Assembly (NCBI GenBank): GCA_036850595.1
Contig: CM072159.1
Coordinates: 32,384,371-32,448,370, forward strand
DNA: 64,000 nucleotides
Reading direction: 5' to 3'
From: Rhyacichthys aspro
Taxonomy: Eukaryota; Chordata; Actinopteri; Gobiiformes; Rhyacichthyidae
Shown here: positions 48,300-60,132 of the stretch, in pieces
Layout of the letters: every line of letters starts with the position of its first letter
Numbering within the stretch: the first letter of the stretch is position 1
Notes under the pieces: model-generated
Databases searched by the model: none
Told to the model about the DNA's origin: nothing
What the model saw: the letters and a program-made list of their open reading frames with translations, nothing else
Made by a program: the position numbers and the translations under genes

Positions 48300-48449
48300 C
48301 AGCTTAGTCCCGTTGGGGTCATGTGACTGGAGCCTATCCCAGCAGCGTTGGGCCTGAGGCAGGGTCCACTCTGGACAATGGACTAGTCGCAGGGTTAGCA
48401 CTTAGAGACAGACATTGACAGAAAACCATTCATTCTCATTCATTCATGT
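48300..48449 (+). mobile_element. Fragment of fish SINE/LINE repeat ('GGAGCCTATCCCAGC' family)
   Basis: GTGACTGGAGCCTATCCCAG, GGCAGGGTCCACTCTGGAC, GTCGCAGGGTTAGCAC and AACCATTCATTCTCATTCAT form a well-known fish repeat. It joins the next MITE-A directly. Confidence 0.65.
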
Positions 48450-48866
48450 GGACCTCTCCTGCTTCTCTTTTATTAATAAAATAAAATAAAAAAAACAGTT
48501 TTTCCTCCAAAATACTAATCCATTTGACCAAACTGAAGTTTAGAGTTTAGCGTTAGCTTAGCTGTGACTTCAGCGTCAGGACGACAATTATCTCCTCCTC
48601 GTTAAACATTACGTGATTGAATTGACAGTATTTATCTGTGTTTTACGTTGTCTCCCTTTTCTCTGTTGATGCTTTTCTTTTTTCAGCTGTTTCTCTGTTA
48701 AAAGACATATTCAGCTGAAAATACACTTTATCTGCAGCTATTAAACTTCCTGGAACGTCATGTGACAAGTGTCGACCAATGGGAGCGCTCCTTTTATTAT
48801 CTGTTACAATCCCTTTTGTGTGTTTTTTATTTTTATTTTTTTACAAATGACTTTTACAATAAGTCA
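48450..48866 (+). mobile_element. MITE-A copy, 5' truncated
   Basis: It begins within the element at GGACCTCTCCTGCTTCTC and has its core at 48776-48791. The segment after the core is shortened (CTCCTTTTATTATCTGTTAC), and it ends in a T-rich tract and ACAAATGACTTTTACAATAA. Confidence 0.85.
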
Positions 48867-51800
48867 TAATGATGCTTCTTTATTCTAGTTTAACTCCTTA
48901 TGGAAACATGAGACTCTTCTGAGCTTTTTTCCCTTCGTCGTCTGAGAGTACTTTCCTTTCGAAGTCCTAGTCCAAGATGAATTATAACACAGCGTAATTG
49001 TTTCTCAACATTAAGTTCTTCCGTGGACTGTGATTATGAACCGACTCCTGACTGCTGCTACCATAACAGTAATCTGTGTTTTTACAAATCAATCTTTCCT
49101 CAGCAAATCAAGCAGAATAACTACTTCTTCATAAGTGGCTGGAAAAAAAGGGTGATTAGCATGATTAGCATAATTAGCCTGATTGCTGCGTTGAATGTGA
49201 TTTGAAGTAACTGTAATAAAGAGAGTTCTTGTGTAAATCACTCGTGTTGGAGTGTTGCGGAGGCTCTTCTTCACTGGCCCATTTTGAAATTCAGATGTCC
49301 CCTTCCCAAGAATCTGTCCTGACTTGTCTTGTGAGACGTAAACAAGCCAATCATCACGTCCCCAAACCTGTCGTACACAATATTGATGAATATCTTATAT
49401 AGGTGCGTTCAGGTGCTCCTCTGGAACTTGGGACAATGTTTTTCTGAGTTGAAAAATGCAGATGAATCTGGCTGGAGTCGGAACAACAGACTCTGAAACC
49501 TGGGTGAGTCGGAGACTCCCGAGAGCAAAAGTTTAAGATATTTTAGTCTAATATAAGAGATATAAAAATATTTCAACAGTTTTCACATTAATAACTTGAC
49601 AGTAACTAGTTTTTTGTCCATTTAGACTTATTTAGACTAAATACTAGTTATTTATTTATTTGCGTCTGTATTTAGAGGTTTCAACACACGTTATGTTCAC
49701 TTCTTATGTTTTGAATAGTCTTCCTTTTCTTGAGGTGCTGCTAATAACTACTGCTGTGACTGGATTCACTCATTTAAAGACAACATTAACACATTTATGA
49801 CTCCATCTTCCTGTTGTCATAGTTTAGAATGTTCCGACTTTCCGACTAAAATCATGTAAACACCGAAGTCGAAAGAACAACTTCTGAGGAGCACATGAAT
49901 GCACCATCAGTCGCGGGTTACCATGGCAACGGCAATATTAACCAATTGAAAAAAATCAGCAGTGTTCCTCAGGTCTGTAGCTCAATAATGATTGGTTCTT
50001 AAGTGCGAGGCTAATGCTAAGCTAATCCTTCTCCAGCGTTTACAGTCTGACCTTTGACCTGTCATCAGCTGAAAAAAAGGCTCCAAGAAACTGTCTCAGA
50101 AAAGCACTTCTGGGCTTTCAAACATGTTTTTTTGAATTATTTACTGGTGTTGTATCGATTTAAGTGTTCCGATTTTTTGGTTTGAAAATAGGGTCACCTT
50201 TTGATAATCATAATCATATGTTCAGAAAATAAGATCATAATCCAACATTCAGCCAAATATACTGACAAATACAAGTCAGCATTATAGTTTAAGATATTAG
50301 AGAATGAATTAATAAAGTCTATATTATGAACATATGGTAAAGAAACATTAAATTCCAACATAATAGTTATTCAGTTGTTAACTCAAACTGAAAACACATA
50401 TTTAGAGGAGGATGAGGAAGCAGTGCTTATTTGTTTTTACCTCCTTTTTTCCATTTCATTTATTTTAATCTAAACACATTTTTAAATACAGACATACAAC
50501 CACTTCTCAAACTAAATATTCAAGTCACAAAACCAAGTCGCGTCTGTCACTAAACCGACTAAAAGGCTTCTTCTCATTGAGATACTTCTTTAAAAAGGAT
50601 TTAGACATCAACTGATTGTTTGAATTTCTCCTCTAACTCTTCCTTCAAGTGACTCCACAACAACAGAAAGAGAACAATAAGTTTGACTCTGTGAGACCCC
50701 AGCCTCACTGATAGATCCACACAGAGACTAATGAGCGCCGCTGTGTTCCACTGCCGCAGAGGTCAGTGAAGTGCACATGAACTTAATGTGGATGTCTTCC
50801 CGACTCTCGGCCCGACTTCAATAAATCAACAGTGCTAAGCGAACATGCACATGAAGCAGCTCCAGCTCCAGGTGTAGCGGCTGATGGATGGTGAGCTGGC
50901 ACAGACCTGATTAGCCGGGAGTGAATGGGCCAGAATTACAACTCTGTCAGCCCCAGCCATTGCTTTGTTGCTTCAACAACGATCGGGTCGCTGCGATGCC
51001 AGCGCTCTGCGAGAGTAATCGATGCTCTCCATCTGTCTCTTTGTCTGCTAATTTCTCTTCAACCATTTTGAGATTCTCTGATTACTTACTGTGTTATCCT
51101 TCACTGAGTTATTTCTCGATACTTCACGGCCTGAATACCCTTCACTCCTCTTTCTCAATGGCTTAGTTTCTTTAGTCATAGATCTTCTGGTTTGCTCTAT
51201 AATCTAAGATTGTTCTTTCTTCTTCTGAGCGATCACAGCACGGCTCCTCTAATCTTTCTTCTTCAAATTTAAACAGAGAAAAAATGATTTACTTTTACCT
51301 TTAAAGCTCACAATCCACAGAAAACAAAAGGCCTGGACTGAAATATTAGGTTTTGTAGCTGTTTTTTACCATTAAACACGTCAAAACTGTATAAATTACT
51401 TCTACTAGTACTTACATAAAGAAGTGACTGCTGACTTATCACCAAATGGTCTGTTATTTCAGACTGATTGTGAGGAACCACCATGGCCAGAGATTTTATT
51501 AAAGTATGATTTAAAACCACAATATACTGATCATAAAAATTGTGTTTTCTTCTTCTGAACTGCTTTATTGTCACTCAACACTGGTTTATATTGAAACAGA
51601 CCAGTATTGATCATCTAAATGAGGCAATGGGATGTAAGTTTTATCCTTTGCGCCTCTTTTTTTTTTCTTTTGGAGAGACTACTCTGAATACTGTCAGTGT
51701 GTAGTAGCCTTAAACACTCGAGTCAGTCTGGAACAGAGAATAATTGATGAGAGAAAGTTCATAATAAACATTGGCACAACAGAAAGACAAAGTTTTAGCC

Positions 51801-52846
51801 GAGACGCTGTTGAATGACAGAATGACAAAGATGGATGACATGTACTGACTTATATTTTTACACAATTTCTGCACAAAACGCTAAACTTTCTTCAACTGAT
51901 GCAATCCATTCTCAGTCTCAGGCAGTGCTTTGTATCTTTATGTGTAGGTACCTTTCAAATAAAACTTCTGGGCCCCTCTTAAAGCAGCTGGCCTCATATT
52001 TACATCTAAACGACTGCTGATGGTGACACACGTTCTGCAGAGCCAATTACTGGACGCTACAGGGACCTGACAAATGATGGGTAATGGCTCAGGGTTGGAG
52101 GCATTTTCAACACTTTAACTAACGCAGCTCGTAGTTTGACTCCGGCAGAGTAATTTATTCCCACTCCACTTGCACGGAACCACGGATTTAAAAGTTTCAC
52201 CGCTTCCCAGAGCCTTTCCCATTTTTCACTCTGGAACGAAAGCGTTATTATTCAAAAGAGAAATGGGAATTTATGCAGGCTTAGACATGGCTTTAAATCT
52301 TCACTTACTTTTGCTTTAGACTCCTCTTTGTTTCCCCCCGTTTCCCTGTTAGCAGCCTGTGTTTTTATTAGAAGGAGTTGATTGTTTTCTCTTAAGTCCT
52401 GCCCACTTGTTTCTAAATCTTTGTTGATGCTTCAGGTGCTTGGGAATTATTTTGTATATGATTTTTTTATTCACTCTTCTCTATCCAGTCACAGTTTGGA
52501 CCAGATAACCCTTGAAGATGCAGTTTCCTTTGTGTTACGTTTGACAGTGACTACAATAATCAACCTTATTCATGAAAAAGAGCCATTGCACGTCGACTCT
52601 TTTTAAAACCGAACACAGCTGTTGCTCATAAACACTAAGTTGTTATGAGGAAGTACGTTTAGCAGCCTTTCTTCTTGGTTATAGACATAGAGTTTTGCCT
52701 TTCATTTCTTGTTTTAGAACGTTTATCATCCAATAAACAGGCTGTGTTTCACTCAACGCTTTGTAAAACAGTTACTAAGGATGCTTTGGACTGCTTTGGT
52801 AATGGAAACTCACTCATACTGACTAATAATCCAGTGGAAACAAGGC
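48867..52846. other. Long non-coding stretch, no gene seen
   Basis: No repeat family recognised. 50690-51030 is GC-richer and unique (GCTGCGATGCCAGCGCTCTG). Four copies of an ATTAGCVTRATTAGC-like run lie at 49154-49178 (GATTAGCATGATTAGCATAA). Open frames here are under 90 codons with no known domain. Confidence 0.5.
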
Positions 52847-53310
52847 TTAAAGTCTGTAGTAACCTTCCCTGCTTCTTCATTTAAAAAAAGGTCAAACTGG
52901 ACCAATTTTTCACCAAAATACATTACATTAAATCAAAGTTTAGAGCTGCCCTGAAACTTTTCTCTTTGTAGTTTACTGTTGTAGACTGTATTGATCCTGT
53001 AATTATCTCTGTCTTGTTAAACAATGCATCGAAGTAACATTTATCCATGTATCATTTGCTCACATTTCTCTATTTTTATCTTTTTTGAGCTGTTTCTCTG
53101 TAAAATAAGATGTATTTTCCAGCAGAATAACCCATTTCCTTGGTTTATTTCATTGTTCCTTCATTCTCATCGATTCAAATCCTTAATTATAAAGCCGAAA
53201 GGTCTCATTTTTTCAATAACAAATACATAAATACAATAAACTTTAGTTGATTACACTGAAAAACTAAATGCAACAGTAAAAAAAAAAGAAAATCAGGTGA
53301 TTGACTTTAA
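52847..53310 (+). mobile_element. MITE-B copy lacking the core
   Basis: It starts TTAAAGTCTGTAGTAACCTT and ends AAATCAGGTGATTGACTTTA followed by A. It has TGAGCTGTTTCTCTGTAAAA and CCATTTCCTTGGTTTATTTC, but the segment carrying the CCAAT/AGCGCT core is deleted between TTCCTTC and TCATCGATTC near 53160. Confidence 0.85.
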
Positions 53311-53800
53311 AGATTCTGTTAACATCTACGTCACGGAAAATGCACACCACCAACACTTGCTTTTAGTGTGAATATGTGAAGTGACACATTCACAACAAGA
53401 AGCTTTAAATATCGCTGTTGTTTTTGATGATGACAGGAAGTGACAGACGATCGGTAAAAGGGTGTGTTCCTTTTAAACATCACTTAAAAAGATTCCATAA
53501 ATTAATGCATTTGTAACTGTCTTTTGAAGAGACACATTGGAGTTTTATCTGACAGCACTATTATTAGAATGATGCTGTTTGTCTAAGTTCCAAAAACTAA
53601 AGGATGCACACTTTGAATGCATTCTGTCACAACAATAATCTACAAACCTAAACGGCCATCTCCATAGATAAGTACAGAGACCAACACCAAATCAGTTAAA
53701 AGATCCCAACTCTGAACATTTCTGTAGGATTAAGAATAAAGAGAGTTCCTAAAATTAGACAAAAGAAGCAAACTTGGTCCTACATTTCATCTTGAAATCC
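53311..53800. other. Non-coding stretch, no gene seen
   Basis: Unique AT-rich sequence left of the tandem duplication. Confidence 0.5.
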
Positions 53801-54056
53801 TGTTTCTCTGTTAAAAGACATATTCAGCTGAAAATACACTTTATCTGCAGCTATTAAACTTCCTGGAACGTCATGTGACAAGTGTCGACCAATGGGAGCG
53901 CTCCTTTTTCATCCAAGGTTTTCTGTTCCTGAATAGAGGTTCTCATCTATTACAATCCCTTAGAATAAACACTAGATGGATCAGAAAGACTGTTATTTTT
54001 GCAAATTATAGATTTTACTATAAATTATTTGTGTTTAAAGCATTTTCCAACTAGAA
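53801..54056 (+). mobile_element. MITE-A 3' half
   Basis: It starts at TGTTTCTCTGTTAAAAGACA without the 5' half, has its core at 53889-53904, and ends CATTTTCCAACTAGAAG. Confidence 0.88.
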
Positions 54057-55670
54057 GCGTCTGTCCTGTCCTGTCTGAGGATGAAAAGTAGCTGATGTTT
54101 AATGATTTTATCTTGATTTGCTTCTGCGTTGTGACAGTTTGTATGTAGCCACACACAGCTGCTGATTTATGTCCTACAACAAGCTCTCAGTGCCATGAAT
54201 GTCATCGCAGCGATGTGATTAATAACTGTCAACAGCGTGGAGCATCTGCCAATGTCAGGAGCTATTTGCCAACTTGTTGCCATGGCGATTCTGAGAGCAA
54301 GGAATTAGACTGCACAGAAACATTAAAATAAGTCCTTACATTGAGTATTTTTTGTAATAATCTCTATTAATGGTACACACGTTGCTCGCAGAGGCAATGA
54401 TGGTCAGTTTGTGCAAAGACTAGAGGCCAAACAGTGTCTGGATTTATCCTTTAAACTATATCAGCTTTTATTTATTGGACAACAAGCACCTAAACACATG
54501 GACATGGGGTAAAATATCTGCTTCAAATGAAAGAGCAAGGCATTACTCATGCATTGATTTTTGAATCCATTCCTCACAAATTATTTATTTAGTCGTTTGG
54601 TTGAATACATTACTGGAATGTTTTGGGAGGATTCAGCTGGTGCGTTGCCATGGCAGCAGAGACGAGGAGGCGGAGGGCGAGACGGGGCTCGGGAACTTTA
54701 GGATGACGGGGCGGGTTTTATTTGAAGAGATGGACACTCGGGTCGAGAACATCACCTCCAGGTTCGTCAGGTTCATGTAAATAAAACGAAAAGGAGATTG
54801 TAGTGCATCCCAGGTTTATGATCAGAACATCGAGCAGGTCTCCTCCGGTTTATATTTAGGAGTTCAAATCGAAACGGAAATGAGCTGGAAACAGAAAACT
54901 CTTAGAAAACTGAGGGTTTGTTTGTGGTCAGTCAAAATATTAAGTTGACCTTTTATAGAGCTCGTATTGGGTCACTGAGCCCGTTTACGTGACCAGAATA
55001 ATCCAGTAACTGGGAGTAATCAGATGATGTTAATAATCAGGTCTGACGTGTTTAATGCTCTTCAGAAATGAGATTATCAAAAAACCCTTGTTTACATGTT
55101 TCAGTCCATTATCGGATTTCTTTCAGTGTATTAGTGACGTCAGACTCAAACTTCCTTCCTGTTATTTTCAAAACATTTGTTCTTGTTTTGCTGAACATGG
55201 CGACGGCTACAGTGTTAGCGTTAGCATGCTAATGTGGAGTTGAAAGGTCATGCTGCTGCTGTTTATACTGTGTGTTTTATTTTATTTACACACGCACACA
55301 TGAAATAAATCATTTGAATGTGTTGAATGGAATAGAAGAAGGCTATGGCTATGGTTTAACAGCCTTACTCTCAAAGAACAGTCTTAATAATAGAGTTCAA
55401 ATTGTGCAGCAGAGAGACTCTTTCTGTAACAAACTGATTCTGCAGAAAGCCTTCATCTGGACATGTCCTAAAATGTGAATCGTCGTTATGTTTTACCGTA
55501 TTGTCAAAACAAATCATTCAAAATCGTATTTAGCGTTAGCTTAGCTGTGACTTCAGCGTCAGGACGACAATTATCTCCTCCTCGTTAAACATTACATGAT
55601 TGAATTGACAGTATTTATCTGTGTTTTACGTTGTCTCCCTTTTCTCTGTTGATGCTTTTCTTTTTTCAGC
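53801..55670 (+). repeat. Tandem duplication unit 1 (1,870 bp)
   Basis: It begins in the middle of MITE-A at TGTTTCTCTGTTAAAAGACA and runs to 55670. Position n matches position n+1870, with about nine substitutions that I could count by eye. It contains a unique block (54180-54310, GATGTGATTAATAACTGTCA) and short frames at 55055-55243 and 55272-55478 that recur identically in unit 2 but have no known domain. Confidence 0.95.
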
Positions 55671-55926
55671 TGTTTCTCTGTTAAAAGACATATTCAGCTG
55701 AAAATACACTTTATCTGCAGCTATTAAACTTCCTGGAACGTCATGTGACAAGTGTCGACCAATGGGAGCGCTCCTTTTTCATCCAAGGTTTTCTGTTCCT
55801 GAATAGAGGTTCTCATCTATTACAATCCCTTAGAATAAACACTAGATGGATCAGAAAGACTGTTATTTTTGCAAATTATAGATTTTACTATAAATTATTT
55901 GTGTTTAAAGCATTTTCCAACTAGAA
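55528..55926 (+). mobile_element. MITE-A hybrid at the duplication junction
   Basis: It is continuous from TTTAGCGTTAGCTTAGCTG through the core at 55759-55774 to CATTTTCCAACTAGAAG. The left part matches 57398-57574 and the right part matches 53801-54056. Confidence 0.9.
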
Positions 55927-57540
55927 GCGTCTGTCCTGTCCTGTCTGAGGATGAAAAGTAGCTGATGTTTAATGATTTTATCTTGATTTGCTTCTGCGTT
56001 GTGACAGTTTGTATGTAGCCACACACAGCTGCTGATTTATGTCCTACAACAAGCTCTCAGTGCCATGAATGTCATCGCAGCGATGTGATTAATAACTGTC
56101 AACAGCGTGGAGCATCTGCCAATGTCAGGAGCTATTTGCCAACTTGTTGCCATGGCGATTCTGAGAGCAAGGAATTAGACTGCACAGAAACATTAGAATA
56201 AGTCCTTACATTGAGTATTTTTTGTAATAATCTCTATTAATGGTACACACGTTGCTCGCAGAGGCAATGATGGTCAGTTTGTGCAAAGACTAGAGGCCAA
56301 ACAGTGTCTGGATTTATCCTTTAAACTATATCAGCTTTTATTTATTGGACAACAAGCACCTAAACACATGGACATGGGGTAAAATATCTGCTTCAAATGA
56401 AAGAGCAAGGCATTACTCATGCATTGATTTTTGAATCCATTCCTCACAAATTATTTATTTAGTCGTTTGGTTGAATACATTACTGGAATGTTTTGGGAGG
56501 ATTCAGCTGGTGCGTTGCCATGGCAGCAGAGACGAGGAGGCGGAGGGCGAGACGGGGCTCGGGAACTTTAGGATGACGGGGCGGGTTTTATTTGAAGAGA
56601 TGGACACTCGGGTCGAGAACATCACCTCCAGGTTCGTCAGGTTCATGTAAATAAAACGAAAAGGAGATTGTGGTGCATCCCAGGTTTATGATCAGAACAT
56701 CGAGCAGGTCTCCTCCGCTTTATATTTAGGAGTTCAAATCGAAACAGAAATGAGCTGGAACCAGAATACTCTTAGAAAACTGAGGGTTTGTTTGTGGTCA
56801 GTCAAAATATTAAGTTGACCTTTTATAGAGCTCGTATTGGGTCACTGAACCCGTTTACGTGACCAGAATAATGCAGTAACTGGGAGTAATCAGATGATGT
56901 TAATAATCAGATCTGACGTGTTTAATGCTCTTCAGAAATGAGATTATCAAAAAACCCTTGTTTACATGTTTCAGTCCATTATCGGATTTCTTTCAGTGTA
57001 TTAGTGACGTCAGACTCAAACTTCCTTCCTGTTATTTTCAAAACATTTGTTCTTGTTTTGCTGAACATGGCGACGGCTACAGTGTTAGCGTTAGCATGCT
57101 AATGTGGAGTTGAAAGGTCATGCTGCTGCTGTTTATACTGTGTGTTTTATTTTATTTACACACGCACACATGAAATAAATCATTTGAATGTGTTGAATGG
57201 AATAGAAGAAGGCTATGGCTATGGTTTAACAGCCTTACTCTCAAAGAACAGTCTTAATAATAGAGTTCAAATTGTGCAGCAGAGAGACTCTTTCTGTAAC
57301 AAACTGATTCTGCAGAAAGCCTTCATCTGGACATGTCCTAAAATGTGAATCGTCGTTATGTTTTACCGTATTGTCAAAACAAATCATTCAAAATCGTATT
57401 TAGCGTTAGCTTAGCTGTGACTTCAGCGTCAGGACGACAATTATCTCCTCCTCGTTAAACATTACGTGATTGAATTGACAGTATTTATCTGTGTTTTACG
57501 TTGCCTCCCTTTTCTCTGTTGATGCTTTTCTTTTTTTGTT
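55671..57540 (+). repeat. Tandem duplication unit 2 (1,870 bp)
   Basis: The second copy of 53801-55670. It ends in a partial MITE-A, whose homology continues to about 57574 (GACATATTCAGCTGAAAATA) after a small CAGC deletion. Both units share the same 15-bp deletion after the MITE core, which marks them as copies of one ancestor. Confidence 0.95.
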
Positions 57541-57574
57541 TCTCTTTTAAAAGACATATTCAGCTGAAAATACA
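57398..57574 (+). mobile_element. MITE-A 5' part
   Basis: It runs from TTTAGCGTTAGCTTAGCTG to TTCAGCTGAAAATACAA, then changes to unrelated sequence. It has lost its 3' half and core. Confidence 0.88.
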
Positions 57575-58390
57575 AGCCTGTATTTAAAATCTTTCTTCCC
57601 AACAATCTTAACTCATCAGAATTAATCTCTTTGCAGCATATTTATTTTAATGTCATATATTTATTCTATTACAGCAATGTTTTGTGTGTTTAGTGTTGTG
57701 TCTGTTTGTTGTTTGTTGTCATGTTTGTTTGTTGCCTTGTACAAAACCATCTCAATCTGAAGAAGTGAGAAATCTAAGCCAAAAACAACATTTACCAGAA
57801 TACATTGACCTGCCTTTTTAAATGTATGAGGTTTCAAAGAGAGGAAAATGTGCAGCTCCACGGGCAGTGTGTTGTGAGTGTGTCGTGTGTGTGTCGTGTG
57901 TGTGTTGTGAGTGTGTCGTGGCCTCGGTGTGTGTGTGCAGTGTGTGTTTGTAGCGGTCGATGCTGGACTCACCGTGCACTAGCCTCCGGCGGTTCTTCCA
58001 GCGTTGCAGAATGCAGGAAGCTTTTAATGAAAGAGAAAAATATATGGCTTTGTCTCTCTGTAGCCCTACTTTTTGTTTGTCTCACACTTTTCTTTTTCCT
58101 CTGCGGGCCGTCCAGCTTTCCTCCCGGACACACGTGCTTTATCTAATTAAGAGTTAGGAGTCTATTATAACGAATAAGGAGAGCTCATTTAAGCAGGTCA
58201 CGTTACACTCAGGTTGAGAATCAGAAAGCACTATCACAGCTGGAGGCAAGTCGTATCAGCTCAGACTCACTTCCACTGACTTCCACTAGAGGCCGCCACG
58301 AATGGATTAGGATTATTTGTCTTCTGGGAGTGATTATTAGTAAATCGGCCACGTTAGCATAGCGAGGAGTACCCTTGAGAAATACAAATT
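57575..58390. other. Non-coding stretch with GT-rich tract
   Basis: 57866-57950 is an imperfect GT array with TGTGTCG units. The frames around it on both strands are low-complexity. No gene seen. Confidence 0.5.
57866..57950. repeat. Imperfect GT/TGTGTCG microsatellite
   Basis: GTGTGTCGTGTGTGTGTCGT-type units interrupted by GTTGTGAG. Confidence 0.85.
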
Positions 58391-58475
58391 TATTGCAGAG
58401 CTAACAGCAGTCGGACAGCCATTCACACTCATTTATTTCTACAATTTAGAGTCACCAATTCACCAAGTAATGTGT
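58391..58475 (+). mobile_element. Fragment of fish SINE/LINE repeat (distal part)
   Basis: CAGCCATTCACACTCATTTA and ACAATTTAGAGTCACCAATT belong to the segment that normally follows the part seen at 48300-48449. Confidence 0.6.
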
Positions 58476-59325
58476 GTCTTCTGTGGTTAACAGAAAGAGC
58501 CAGAGGGAAGCCCGTTCTTTCATTTTGCCAATAGGTTGTATCGATCGATCGGCCGATAATGGCTGAAAATAGTGTGATCGACGATGAGCAGCACGATCGA
58601 AATGACGCAGAACACGTGAGACTTTCACTAGTTTACCACAAAAAAAGGAAAAAAAAGGTAAATCCTCTGTAAAGCAAACCAAAAACACACAGAACTCATC
58701 AGACATTTTGAAGGAAACGAATACGAGGAGTTTTCAAAAACAAACTCTACAGCGACATTAACCGTACGACAAGGACGGTAAGAAACAGAGAAATATCAAG
58801 TAACATAATAGAATTTATTTGCTCTGATCATCAGCAATTATCTGTTGTTGAAGACGAGGGTTTTGAACGCTTTATTTATTTGTTTTTTTGGATCTGTGCC
58901 ACACTTTAAATTAAAGTTGAGGCTGACTCTGGATCGTTGGATGGAGCCGGAATAAGGCACAATTGGCATTTTGTTGTGTGTGGTTATTGTTTTTTATGTG
59001 TTTTTAAACCCGACTCACATCTGTTTCTCCGTTCACTCTTCTTCTCGTGTTTAATCGGCCGTGACTTCCTTCGTTTGGTCTAAATCTCTGAACTATCTCC
59101 AAACTCTCTTTTACAAATGAACATGACCTTGGTTCCACAGATATTTGACTTCTTAGATTATAGAAGACAGTCTGTTTTTCACTCGAGTTATTCCAAGTTT
59201 AAATAAAAGAGCATCTCAATATTAATAAAATGAGTAGGAGATGTCTGTTTTCACTGAATAATAAACATTTTTTAACTGAATCCTGTAAAATGACCTGAAG
59301 AATAGGTTTAACAACATCAATCATT
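58476..59325. other. Non-coding stretch, no gene seen
   Basis: 58540-58560 has a short GATCGATCGGCC run. No gene or clear repeat. Confidence 0.5.
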
Positions 59326-59450
59326 GTTGTTAACAGTTTGATATTTCGTCTCTGTTCATTTTTGTTTATTTTTAATCAAAAGTGTCGATACATTTCGTCA
59401 GAGTTTTCGTTCTCGTTCATTACTTTTCATTTAGCTTTAGTTTGATACTG
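59326..59450 (+). repeat. Repeat C fragment
   Basis: GTCTCTGTTCATTTTTGTTT and CAGAGTTTTCGTTCTCGTTC match the distal end of the 33.7-kb copy (GGAGTTTTCGTTCTCATG). Confidence 0.5.
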
Positions 59451-60132
59451 ATTGTGTGACAATGAAAAAGATCTAAGCAGTGCTACAGGGTTGACAATTA
59501 ACACAAGATAAATGTAAAAAAAACACATGCAAAAGCTGAATGATTGAAACTAAACAAAGTGTGTCTGTTCAAAGTTAATTACCAAAGTGAATTCTAAGAA
59601 GGGAACACTTTAGGATTAAAGGATTCATCAGTGTTATATCCACATATCCACATCCAATCTAAACTTTTTTACTTTAAATAAACTTTTGTCTCATTTTGTC
59701 CAGATGTGTGTGAGTCATACTCTCGAGATCACTGCAGCTTTAGTTTAGAAAAATAATCAAGACATTCTCAGTCGGAGTCGATGAAAAACAGATGCACAGA
59801 AACAGATGTTCAGGTTTAATCCAAGACACTTTGTTCCTATAGAAAGTTTACTCCACAAACTTCCAGCGTCGAGAGCGTGTCCTGAAGACGACCTCTGTCC
59901 CGCGGTGTGTGTGTGTGTGTGAGTGTGTGTGTGTGTGTGTGAGAGTGTGTGTGTGTGTGTGTGTGAGTGAGTGTGTGTGGATGAGAGTAACAAATCCCTC
60001 CAGTGTGATGGCTTTAAGCCCTGTGTTTCCTCCGACTCACTCTCAGAAGACAAATCCAGCAGCTTAGGCAAATTACACACACTTCCACCTGGGTCTGCAC
60101 GCTCACACCAGGCCGGGTCACCGTTCTCTACT
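59451..60132. other. Non-coding stretch with GT microsatellite
   Basis: A GT array with GA interruptions lies at 59905-59979. The minus-strand frame across it, with repeated Thr-His, is an artefact. No gene seen. Confidence 0.6.
59905..59979. repeat. (GT)n microsatellite with GA interruptions
   Basis: About 75 bp of GT units broken by GAGT and GAGAGT. Confidence 0.95.

Noticed and set aside
55055..57348. Two pairs of identical small frames 1,870 bp apart
   Set aside because: Their identity comes from the recent DNA duplication and not from protein constraint. No domain seen.
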